Virus record (IMG/VR): IMGVR_UViG_3300035191_000015
Span: 1-32,888 of that record
DNA length: 32,888 nucleotides
Source: a virus
Direction: 5' to 3' (one strand)
Each line of letters starts with the position of its first letter. The stretch's first letter is position 1. Below, piece by piece: positions 1-5,925 of the stretch. The notes beneath the pieces are model-generated. The model worked only from the letters and a program-made list of their open reading frames with translations. It was not told where the DNA came from and searched no databases. The translations under genes were made by a program, and so were the position numbers.

Positions 1-19
1 CAAGCCGCACGTCACTCAT
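1..19 (-). CDS. Start of a gene cut by the left window edge (MSDVRL...)
   Basis: An ATG at 19 begins the codons for MSDVRL and then runs off the window. It overlaps the stop of the preceding gene by eight bases, in keeping with the close packing elsewhere. The first 15 bases are identical to the start of the gene beginning at 305, which encodes MSDVRI. A purine-rich stretch (AAGGGGGG) lies upstream as a possible ribosome binding site. No function can be read from six codons, but the shared start suggests a paralogue or a recombined 5' end. Confidence 0.5.
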
Positions 20-305
20 TTCCGCCCCCCTTAGCCAGCACCCAACCGCGACCGTTGCAGTAGAAGCATGGTGCCATTTTGCCCTCGTAGAGAATCGAGG
101 CATACGGGCTGTCGCCACTCCCGCCGCAGGTTGGACAGACATCAACTTCAGGTAATTCAGCGTGAGATGGTTTTGTGTAAAACATAACCCTTCCTACCGG
201 CACCAGCAGGTGTGTGCCGTTGGGGTCGTCAGTAATTGCGTCGGCATGGTCCGCGTAATCGCGTCCGGGTTTTTTATGCACATTCACAATCCGCACGTCA
301 CTCAT
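12..305 (-). CDS. Small DnaJ-type zinc-finger protein (97 aa)
   Basis: The C-terminal half carries two CxxCxGxG motifs (CPTCGGSG and CFYCNGRG) about 17 residues apart. This is the pattern of the DnaJ central cysteine-rich zinc finger. No J-domain is present, and the N-terminal half is unremarkable. The ATG at 305 overlaps the stop of the helicase-loader gene as ATGA and has GGAGG six bases upstream, so the start is well supported. In phages such short DnaJ-finger proteins are common near replication genes and their role is unknown. Zinc binding is a family-level inference; the protein could act in nucleic-acid or protein binding. Confidence 0.75.
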   Translation of the reverse strand: MSDVRIVNVHKKPGRDYADHADAITDDPNGTHLLVPVGRVMFYTKPSHAELPEVDVCPTCGGSGDSPYASILYEGKMAPCFYCNGRGWVLAKGGGNE

Positions 306-1108
306 CCCATCCTCCGATCTCCGAAGCCCCGCGTGGAGATGTGAAGCGCCTGTTGGAGTCGAGAGGCCAAGCGTGGTTCGACGTTCTCGAAGTCATTCAG
401 CGTCCAGTTGGTGGTGAGGAGCGTGACGAGCCCACGATCCAGGCGGTTGAGCAGGAACCCGATCAACGTGTTGCGGCCCGCCGTCTCGATCGACAAATCC
501 TGTCCCCAGTCGTCCAGGATGAGGAACCGATCCTTCGTGAACTCCTCGAGCGGATCTCGCATGGAGTAGTCCGAGATCCGTTTCACCAGGCCGGCACAGT
601 GGACGAAGTGGCAACCATCCGTTCCCTGCGTCTTCACCCGCCGCCGCAGGGTCGCAATCGCCATGTGGGTCTTTCCCGTCCCTGGAGGGCCGCCGAGGAT
701 GCACACGCGCTCCGGCTTTCCCTGCCACGTCTGGAGGTGCGCGATCCGCCGCGCCATGAGGGCGTGACGCTTCTGGTTCGGCATGTCGAAGTTCTTCCAA
801 GTCGAGCGGACCAGGCCAGCGGGTACGCCGACCTGGAGGAGCTGCTCTTGGATCGTCTTCACCGCGCCATGCTTCTTGTCGAACTCATCCACGCACTCAT
901 CGCAGACCCCCGGCCAGTAAATCTTGGTGTTGCAACCGACACACTGATAGCTCGCGTGGCCGAACAGCGCCTTGCACTTCTCCTCGTCGCTCAAGGCCGG
1001 GTTCTCGAGGATTGCCACGGCCTCCGGGTTTGCGGCTCGACGCACGGCCCCATCTAGGGCCTTCTCCGGCTTCGGTGGGTCGTTCCTAGGTGGTGTTCGC
1101 GGCTTCAT
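302..1108 (-). CDS. DnaC-like helicase loader ATPase (268 aa)
   Basis: This is an AAA+ ATPase. Walker A is GGPPGTGKT at residues 139-147, Walker B is FLILDD at 195-200, a sensor-1-like TTN lies at 232-234 and an Arg-finger-like SRL near 249-251. An N-terminal zinc-finger-like set (C56, C59, C69, C72) precedes the ATPase core. Size and order match DnaC/IstB-type loaders, which deliver the replicative helicase to an origin in the cytoplasm. The gene overlaps the end of the replication initiator gene by 23 bases, the same initiator-loader arrangement as lambda O and P. The ribosome binding site is weak, so coupling to upstream translation is likely. No helicase gene is visible, so a host helicase may be recruited (inference). 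Confidence 0.88.
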   Translation of the reverse strand: MKPRTPPRNDPPKPEKALDGAVRRAANPEAVAILENPALSDEEKCKALFGHASYQCVGCNTKIYWPGVCDECVDEFDKKHGAVKTIQEQLLQVGVPAGLVRSTWKNFDMPNQKRHALMARRIAHLQTWQGKPERVCILGGPPGTGKTHMAIATLRRRVKTQGTDGCHFVHCAGLVKRISDYSMRDPLEEFTKDRFLILDDWGQDLSIETAGRNTLIGFLLNRLDRGLVTLLTTNWTLNDFENVEPRLASRLQQALHISTRGFGDRRMG

Positions 1109-1997
1109 CGCCTAGCCCCTGACTCTCGAGCCATTCCTTCTCCTCCGGGGTGGGCTCGTGGAACTCCCGGAGTTTCGTCGTCCCTCGCTCCCCGATGTAC
1201 GAGCTCTTGCCCTTGGCGCTGCGGTCGGTGGGCTCGTCGTCCCAACCACCACCGCGCAACCAGGTGCTCATGTAGGGGATGTATTTCATCTCCTGATGCG
1301 CCCACTCCCTCACCCCGAACTCGATGATCTTCGCCCTCACAGCCTCGTCGCCGGGGTAGTCCTTGCCCTTCCTGGCGGCGATGATCGCCTTGTGAGCATC
1401 CTTCTTGTCCTTCTTGCGGGGGTAGTTGGTCCACATCTCCACGAAGGCCGGGTCTTTTGCGTACTGCCCTGGCTTGATTTGCGGTGGCTTCCGCGCCGGA
1501 GGTGCGGGAGTATTAGGTAACTCGTTAGAGTTACCGTTATCTACTTCTACCTCTACCTCTACTATGTCGTTACTTTTCGTTACGTCATCGTTACCGATCG
1601 TTACATCGGCGTTACCGTGCGTTACATCGCGTTTCCGTTCCCTGTAACGCTGCACACGTTCCCGCGTCTGTCTCCTCACCTCCTCAGCGTCCTTTAACCC
1701 TCTGTACTTGGCGTAGTTGACCACCTTGTACTGATTGTTGGCGATGTACCGCAAGCGGCAACCATCTTCCGCATCAGAGCTGGATTGCGGGTCCGGTTCC
1801 ATAAGCGCCTCGAGCGCCTCATCAGCTTGCTCGAGGGTTAGGTTGGCGCGGCGGGCCAGTGAGCCGACCGTCCCGTAAACCATGCCTTCTTTGTCGCACA
1901 GCACCAGGAGAGTGACCCACATCCAACGAATGTGGAGTGGAGTCTCCGCGATGGTTGAATCGAGTATGTGGCTGTAAACCTTGACGAAGTGCGGCAT
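1086..1997 (-). CDS. Winged-helix replication initiator (303 aa)
   Basis: The N-terminal 100 residues look like the helix-turn-helix replication proteins of phages (pattern KVYSHILDSTIAE, then LLVLCDKEGMV, then GSLARRANLT), a fold related to replisome organisers and lambda O. A basic stretch (RRQTRERVQRYRERKR, about 108-123) is followed by a seven-residue repeat DVTxxNx at residues 124-144 and an acidic VEVEVEV run. A Pro-rich linker leads to a C-terminal domain (about 180-290) that may contact the helicase loader encoded next. The repeat in the protein is the coding image of 21-base DNA iterons, so the gene probably contains its own origin. The start at 1997 has GGGGAGGG upstream. Initiator function is inferred from fold-like sequence and neighbours. 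Confidence 0.78.
   Translation of the reverse strand: MPHFVKVYSHILDSTIAETPLHIRWMWVTLLVLCDKEGMVYGTVGSLARRANLTLEQADEALEALMEPDPQSSSDAEDGCRLRYIANNQYKVVNYAKYRGLKDAEEVRRQTRERVQRYRERKRDVTHGNADVTIGNDDVTKSNDIVEVEVEVDNGNSNELPNTPAPPARKPPQIKPGQYAKDPAFVEMWTNYPRKKDKKDAHKAIIAARKGKDYPGDEAVRAKIIEFGVREWAHQEMKYIPYMSTWLRGGGWDDEPTDRSAKGKSSYIGERGTTKLREFHEPTPEEKEWLESQGLGDEAANTT
1516..1635. other. Candidate replication origin inside the initiator gene
   Basis: Three elements sit together. The first is the phased iteron array at 1566-1628. The second is a run of near-identical hexamers (TTCTAC, CTCTAC, CTCTAC) at 1541-1562. The third is a perfect inverted repeat with eight-base arms GGTAACTC and GAGTTACC around a four-base centre at 1516-1535, which again carries the GTAAC core. 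The stretch is clearly richer in A and T than its surroundings, as expected of an unwinding element. The layout parallels lambda ori within gene O. Origin activity is inferred, not shown. Confidence 0.6.
1566..1628 (-). repeat. Three 21-base iterons with helically phased CGTTAC boxes
   Basis: On the plus strand the hexamer CGTTAC occurs at 1568, 1578, 1589, 1599, 1610 and 1620. The spacings are 10, 11, 10, 11 and 10, about one DNA turn. Read on the minus strand this forms three 21-base units (1608-1628, 1587-1607, 1566-1586), each starting GATGTAACG or GACGTAACG and containing a second GTAACG. An imperfect copy (CGTTTC at 1630) follows. The units lie in frame within the initiator gene and encode three copies of DVTxxNx. 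Such phased boxes are typical of initiator binding sites. Confidence 0.85.
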
Positions 1998-2006
1998 GGC
2001 CCTCCC

Positions 2007-2306
2007 CTACATCCCCGGCAGACGATCAGACGTGCCGGCACGGACGGCGGTCACCTCGTCGAGACACTCCTGCCGTTGCTTCTCGAGCCTCTTGAGCTCG
2101 TCGTTGTAGTGCTTGCGCTCGTCGGCGAACGCCTTCTTGAGCGAGTCGATGGCCCTGTCGCACTCCTCCAGGGCGGTGAGCCACGCCGTCTCGGCCTCGG
2201 CCACCTGGCCCTCCCACGCCTCTACCTGGTCGGGATCGTCTTCGTTGATTTCAACTTCCTCGTCGAGCTCGATGGCGAGTGGGTTCCTTGGTTCGGGTGT
2301 ATCCAT
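2007..2306 (-). CDS. Acidic coiled-coil protein of unknown function (99 aa)
   Basis: I do not recognise the family. The N-terminus is acidic (about residues 12-32) and the rest is a long charged helix with heptad-like spacing, so a coiled coil is likely. The start at 2306 is chosen because GGAGGA lies five bases upstream. The frame stays open up to 2426, where an ATG overlaps the previous gene's stop as TGATG. Using it would add 40 residues, but would put a strong terminator hairpin inside the coding region. The gene lies directly before the replication initiator, with its stop overlapping that gene's ribosome binding region, so it is probably expressed with the replication genes. Confidence 0.7.
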   Translation of the reverse strand: MDTPEPRNPLAIELDEEVEINEDDPDQVEAWEGQVAEAETAWLTALEECDRAIDSLKKAFADERKHYNDELKRLEKQRQECLDEVTAVRAGTSDRLPGM

Positions 2307-2319
2307 GTAATCCTCCAGC

Positions 2320-2347
2320 AAAAAGGCGGCAGAGCCGGGATGCCGCC
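2320..2347 (-). terminator. Rho-independent terminator before the coiled-coil gene
   Basis: On the minus strand GGCGGCA pairs perfectly with TGCCGCC across a nine-base loop (stem arms 2341-2347 and 2325-2331), followed at once by five T residues (2324-2320). The T-run ends 13 bases before the ATG at 2306. It should stop or attenuate transcription coming from the recombination genes before the replication genes. Confidence 0.75.
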
Positions 2348-2368
2348 CAGAGGGAAAGATCAAACCAG

Positions 2369-2418
2369 CCTCCCGTTGCGCGAAGGAGGGGGTTTGAACC
2401 CACGTCCCGGCGTGGGTT
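2369..2418 (-). other. Two further intergenic hairpins
   Basis: Between the zinc-finger gene and the terminator the sequence folds twice more. AACCCACG pairs with CGTGGGTT (2411-2418 with 2397-2404, loop of six). CCCTCC pairs with GGGAGG (2385-2390 with 2369-2374, loop of ten). Together with the terminator at 2320-2347 these make three consecutive stems, resembling an attenuator or a processed RNA. A GGTTCAAACC block here looks like a tRNA T-loop, but no convincing D-arm accompanies it. Confidence 0.45.
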
Positions 2419-2425
2419 GGCGTCA

Positions 2426-2611
2426 TCAGTACACCGGAAAGCACGACGGTCTACCGTCGCGCAATCGGCTGCTACGTGCCTCCTCGCGGTCACTGAGCTC
2501 CTCCATCGCCGTTCGGCGATCGTTGAGCTTGAGCCAGTTGAGGCAATCCTGACAGTAGGTGCAAAACCACAACACGGGCTTCTTACACCTTTGACACTTT
2601 TTTTCGCTCAC
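2426..2611 (-). CDS. Small zinc-finger protein, GTG start (61 aa)
   Basis: The N-terminal third carries CxxC, then eight residues, then CxxCxxC (CQRC ... CTYCQDC), so metal binding is likely. The C-terminal half is basic and acidic without recognisable motif and ends in PVY. The GTG at 2611 is chosen because GAGGAGGGG lies just upstream; longer versions would run through a different gene's frame. It overlaps the end of the preceding small membrane-protein gene by 29 bases. Its last 12 codons lie in sequence that can also fold into RNA hairpins. Function is unknown; a small nucleic-acid-binding protein is one possibility. Confidence 0.6.
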   Translation of the reverse strand: MSEKKCQRCKKPVLWFCTYCQDCLNWLKLNDRRTAMEELSDREEARSSRLRDGRPSCFPVY

Positions 2612-2777
2612 TACCCCTCCTCTCGCCGCCGTTGCGGCGTTCTCCTCGTCGCCTGTCACCCCCAGAGCGTTCCCGGTACGGTGCGTGCCGATAGAGGTAG
2701 TACAGGCTCGCAAAAATGGCGACAGCGCCACCGGCCATTCCCAAAAGGAAGTAGGCGATACAAGCTCCAAAAGACAT
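2583..2777 (-). CDS. Small membrane protein with Arg-rich tail (64 aa)
   Basis: A single hydrophobic segment (about residues 4-29, rich in A, G, F, L and Y) is followed by a strongly basic tail with repeated RRxGERR-like elements (GGDRRRGERRNGGERRG). This predicts an inner-membrane anchor with a positively charged cytoplasmic tail. GGAG sits a few bases before the ATG at 2777, overlapping the stop region of the previous gene. I do not recognise the family. The location among recombination and replication genes might suggest a membrane-tethered nucleic-acid contact, but this is speculation. Confidence 0.6.
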   Translation of the reverse strand: MSFGACIAYFLLGMAGGAVAIFASLYYLYRHAPYRERSGGDRRRGERRNGGERRGSERKKVSKV

Positions 2778-2778
2778 G

Positions 2779-2976
2779 TCACTCTCCGTGGATCTTGAGC
2801 TGGTGGCCCTCGACCATGCCCTGAACGAATGACAGCGTTTCAGTGAGACGCCGAATGTCGGCGAGCATGTCCTTGAGCAGCTCGACCAGCTGCGGATTGT
2901 TAGGCCCGACCGCCTGAATGACGGCCCGGTCGTCGTATTTCCCGCTCTGGCACCACTCCTGCCTATCCATTGCCAT
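2779..2976 (-). CDS. Small helical protein of unknown function (65 aa)
   Basis: The protein is short and mostly helical; the second half (LVELLKDMLADIRRLTETLSF) has heptad-like leucines. No family is recognised. Two ATG codons (2976 and 2970) are possible; the first has AGAAGG immediately upstream and both overlap the end of the RecT gene. The overlap and the tight spacing to the next gene place it in the recombination operon. Confidence 0.6.
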   Translation of the reverse strand: MAMDRQEWCQSGKYDDRAVIQAVGPNNPQLVELLKDMLADIRRLTETLSFVQGMVEGHQLKIHGE

Positions 2977-4063
2977 TGGCCTTCTCCGCGTTCTCCTCGG
3001 CTTGCTCGACGAAGGACACCAGCGCGGCCTTGAAGTCCGGTCGATCGTTCACCTCGAGCTTGTCGATCTGTTTGCACTCGAACGTGTCGAGGATCTTGCA
3101 CACGTCGGCGGCGAACTCCACCTCGGGGATCTCCCATCCGACCTTCGTGTAGGCGGCCACGCCTCGAGCGACGAGCTCCTCGTACTGTTTGCGCCAGTTG
3201 GACGGCTTCCCGGCTTTGATCTCCATCGTCATACGCAGGAGATAGTCCTCATTCGCCGTCTGGACCTGGGGGGCTAGTTCGGGCGGCTCGGGGGCCTCCG
3301 GCTCGTCTGAGGGCGGTTCTGGCTCCTCCTGGGGGGTATCTTCGACCACCTCGGCGTCTTGAACGTCGGCCGGGGGTGCGGGGAGCTCCTCCGGGATCGG
3401 CGTTTCGACCTGGAGCTCGGCGACCTGAGCCTCGAGGCCCGTGAGGGGGTCTTTGATCGTCTGGACCTCAACGGCCTCTACGTCGTTGCCGTCGAGCTCC
3501 TCGCGCAGATAGACGCCGCGCAGGACGTCCGGGAACAGGTCGCGCAGCACGAACCCTCGAGCCCTCATCTGCATCATGCGCTCGGGGTACTGTTTCCACG
3601 GCCCCGCCTTGTCCCATAGGCCGGCACGTTGCGCCATTTTGACCGTGAACCGATGTTTGGCCGAGTCGCCGTTGGTGCGCTCCGCGTAACAGTCGTAGCC
3701 CATGATCTCGCCGTCGTCGTTGATGACGGGGTCCTCTTGGAACTTCGCCATTGCCCCAGAGGCCCGCACCACGCCGAGTGCAGCGTCACCCCAAACAGAG
3801 GGACGCCCGTTGATGACCGCGATGTTCTGGACTGACGCCATCGGCGGGAGGCCGATCTCCATCCCGAGCTCCATCGCCACGAACACCTGAGCTGCGCTGG
3901 TGAAGTGCTTGGGGATCATGCCGGAGTTCGCGAAGATGTGCGCGATCCGGTACATCTGATCAAAGTCCTTCGGGACCAGGCCGCCCGTGATCTTGCCGCC
4001 AGTCATGACAACCGGCTTTGGGTCAGCCTTTGCGAGTTTCGTTTCAGTCGATGATTCGGACAC
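2963..4063 (-). CDS. recT: RecT-family single-strand annealing protein with C-terminal extension (366 aa)
   Basis: The N-terminal 200 residues match the RecT family: KDFDQMYRIAHIFANSGMIP, then AMELGMEIGLPPMASVQNIA, then NGRPSVWGDA. RecT proteins anneal complementary single strands and work with a partner 5'-3' exonuclease, here the gene at 4954-5925. After the annealase core comes a Pro/Glu-rich, probably disordered linker of about 60 residues, then a separate C-terminal domain of roughly 110 residues ending in a charged tail. A GTG at 4063 is chosen as start because AAGGAAGGG lies just upstream; an upstream extension to 4138 has no such signal. The gene overlaps the preceding small gene by 20 bases. 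The extension is unusual and may bind a partner protein. Confidence 0.88.
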   Translation of the reverse strand: MSESSTETKLAKADPKPVVMTGGKITGGLVPKDFDQMYRIAHIFANSGMIPKHFTSAAQVFVAMELGMEIGLPPMASVQNIAVINGRPSVWGDAALGVVRASGAMAKFQEDPVINDDGEIMGYDCYAERTNGDSAKHRFTVKMAQRAGLWDKAGPWKQYPERMMQMRARGFVLRDLFPDVLRGVYLREELDGNDVEAVEVQTIKDPLTGLEAQVAELQVETPIPEELPAPPADVQDAEVVEDTPQEEPEPPSDEPEAPEPPELAPQVQTANEDYLLRMTMEIKAGKPSNWRKQYEELVARGVAAYTKVGWEIPEVEFAADVCKILDTFECKQIDKLEVNDRPDFKAALVSFVEQAEENAEKANGNG

Positions 4064-4289
4064 GTTGCCCTTCCTTTCTGACCGCCTTCCACGGCGGTAT
4101 GTCTTCGTCCATGAGGTGGACCCGGTCGTAGTCGTCACGCCCTACGGCCCAATCGTTGCCCACGGCCTCGATCCGCACCATGCGATAGATGCGGCTACAG
4201 ATGTAGACGACCTGGCCGACGCGCAGAAAGTCGAAAGGGACCTTCTGCGATGGCTCGACCATCTCGTATTCCATGTCGAGGTCGGTCAC
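4044..4289 (-). CDS. Small protein of unknown function (81 aa)
   Basis: I do not recognise this protein. It contains a short beta-rich pattern (FLRVGQVVYIC, then YRMVRIEAVGNDWAVGR), compatible with a small SH3-like or OB-like barrel. A GTG start at 4289 overlaps the previous stop as GTGA and has GGAGGA four bases upstream. Placement between the exonuclease and RecT genes suggests an accessory role in recombination, but there is no direct evidence. Confidence 0.65.
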   Translation of the reverse strand: MTDLDMEYEMVEPSQKVPFDFLRVGQVVYICSRIYRMVRIEAVGNDWAVGRDDYDRVHLMDEDIPPWKAVRKEGQRVRIID

Positions 4290-4645
4290 GGCTCCTCCGG
4301 TTCGTAATTCCTGTATGCCGTCTCGATGAGGTGCTTGATTTTAGTCGCCGGCTGCGGCCTATTTTTCCCACCAGGACAGAAGTGTTCTTGGAGACGCAGA
4401 AAAAAATCAAAGGCCCTCACCAATTCCGCAAGCACGGAATCGCTCGCCCACACCTTTTTTTTGATTTGAACAATCCAATCCAAAATTTCGGATGGCTCAA
4501 CGCACTCATAAAGGTCAATTTGGTAGTCCATCGGGCTATAGGTCAAATACCTGTCATCAACGAGCTCCCAATGGACAAAGGAGGGTGGTGTGAATCGCAT
4601 TTTCATCAGTTCTTCCAGCGTTATCGGGTCGGTAAATCTCGGCAT
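4286..4645 (-). CDS. Hypothetical protein (119 aa)
   Basis: No family is recognised. The protein is soluble-looking, with aromatic-rich stretches (SFVHWELVDDRYLTY) and a helical, Lys-rich middle (IVQIKKKVW). The ATG at 4645 has GGAGAA at a good distance. The gene is less GC-rich than its neighbours (poly-A/T runs around 4395 and 4455), which may point to a later acquisition. It lies between exonuclease and RecT. Confidence 0.65.
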   Translation of the reverse strand: MPRFTDPITLEELMKMRFTPPSFVHWELVDDRYLTYSPMDYQIDLYECVEPSEILDWIVQIKKKVWASDSVLAELVRAFDFFLRLQEHFCPGGKNRPQPATKIKHLIETAYRNYEPEEP

Positions 4646-4660
4646 TTTATTCTCCTAGCG

Positions 4661-4954
4661 TCACGGCTCCTCCGGGTACTGTTCGAGCACCTCCAACAGC
4701 TTGTCGAGGTGCGAGTTAGCGTTGCGTTTGAAGGCCCGTAGGCCCTGGTTGTATCGGGTGACCCGCTCCAGGTCCGGGATGGTCTCCGGGGGATCGTCCA
4801 CGAGGGTTTTCGCCTCAACACAGAGACGGCGGGCCTCCTCGTAGGTGCGGATCGAGTCCTGGAGCATGTGGAGCGCCTCTTTGTAGAGCCGCCGAATCTC
4901 GGTGGCCTTGAGCTCCTCCGGTGTCGGGGGTGGGTCGTTGCCGAAGATCCCCAT
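4661..4954 (-). CDS. Helical protein of unknown function (97 aa)
   Basis: The protein begins MGIFGNDPPPTPEEL and continues as charged helices, probably a coiled coil or helical hairpin (about residues 16-50 and 62-93). The ATG at 4954 overlaps the stop of the exonuclease gene as TGATG, so translation is probably coupled. I do not recognise the family. It could be a small partner of the recombination proteins. Confidence 0.65.
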   Translation of the reverse strand: MGIFGNDPPPTPEELKATEIRRLYKEALHMLQDSIRTYEEARRLCVEAKTLVDDPPETIPDLERVTRYNQGLRAFKRNANSHLDKLLEVLEQYPEEP

Positions 4955-5925
4955 CAGTACACCCTCAACGTGATCTTCCCTTTGACGATCTTCTGGTACT
5001 TCGCGTACACGTCCGGGAGATCGCGCTTGATGGCCGCCGAGTCGATCCGCTTCTGGTGCGTCTCGTACATGACGAGGCCGCGCCCGTCGATCTTCACCTT
5101 GCGCGGCTTGTCGCCGAGATGCAGCCGGATCTTCTCCCTGGCCTTCTCGCGGAGCTCCTTGGCCTGGTTCAGCACCTCATCGACGCGGTCGTACTCCTCG
5201 AGCATCATCCGCAAAGCGTTGTCGTCGAGCTCCTCCGCCGCGCCCTCGGCCTTCTCGAACTGCGGGTTGAAGGCGGCACCCTGACAGGTCAACCTCCAGG
5301 CGCACTTCTGGCACCGCTTGTCTTCGGGCATGAGGCGATCCGGCGCGGGGCCGTTCTCGACCATCCGCCAGAACCGATCGCCGGCAATCATCATTTGGTC
5401 GATCGCCTTCATGTCCCACTTCACCTCGGCGAAGTACCATTGCCAGCTCACCGGCTCGAGGGCCGCATAGAGCGCCCACTCCCACCCGGTCAGCTGGAGG
5501 TAGTGTTGCAGCTGGAGGATCTCGCGCTCCGGCACACCCTCCGACTGGAGGGCCTTGAACGGCCACGGGCCTTTGGTCTTTGCCTCGAAGACACCCGTAG
5601 CGTGATCGGAGTCACCCACCACCATGCGGTCGGGGTGACCGATCCACCACTCCGGGAGCTCGCGAACGGAAAGGCGGCCAACCTTGCGGAGCTTCACGCC
5701 GATTCTTTCCTCCGTACCATCGGCGACGAGCTGCTCCATGAGGTGGCCGCGCTCAAAGTAGGCCGGACGCTCTACCGGGAAGTCCTGCGGCTCCTGCCGC
5801 TTCTCGTACCAGAGCCTCCGGGAGCATCCGTAGGGCTCGAGGCCCAGAACATCACTCCAGTCGGACCCTCCTATTCCACGCAGCCGCTCCTCCTCGAACG
5901 CTGCGCGGTCGAATGATTCCGCCAT
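4954..5925 (-). CDS. YqaJ/RecB-type 5'-3' exonuclease with cysteine cluster (323 aa)
   Basis: The protein has the marks of the YqaJ/lambda-exonuclease PD-(D/E)XK nucleases. IGGSD is at residues 18-22. The catalytic set is D99 (GHPD), E114 and K116 (FEAK). QLQHY follows at 138-142. It also has one early cysteine (C34 in GCSRRLW) and three later ones in CxxC-x5-C (C205, C208, C214). The same layout holds an iron-sulphur cluster in AddB, Cas4 and Dna2 nucleases. It should resect double-strand ends to make single strands for the RecT protein encoded downstream. The ATG at 5925 has AGAAGGGA upstream. The exonuclease call is strong; the Fe-S cluster is inferred from cysteine spacing. Confidence 0.85.
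   Translation of the reverse strand: MAESFDRAAFEEERLRGIGGSDWSDVLGLEPYGCSRRLWYEKRQEPQDFPVERPAYFERGHLMEQLVADGTEERIGVKLRKVGRLSVRELPEWWIGHPDRMVVGDSDHATGVFEAKTKGPWPFKALQSEGVPEREILQLQHYLQLTGWEWALYAALEPVSWQWYFAEVKWDMKAIDQMMIAGDRFWRMVENGPAPDRLMPEDKRCQKCAWRLTCQGAAFNPQFEKAEGAAEELDDNALRMMLEEYDRVDEVLNQAKELREKAREKIRLHLGDKPRKVKIDGRGLVMYETHQKRIDSAAIKRDLPDVYAKYQKIVKGKITLRVY

Noticed and set aside
236-1057. Plus-strand 273-codon frame opposite the helicase loader
   Set aside because: The minus strand here encodes a clear AAA+ ATPase with Walker motifs. The plus frame is its codon shadow, with Arg/Leu-rich sequence and no motif.
1516-1628. Iteron array considered as a CRISPR array
   Set aside because: The units are 21 bases with no unique spacers, they are in frame within a gene, and no cas gene is nearby.
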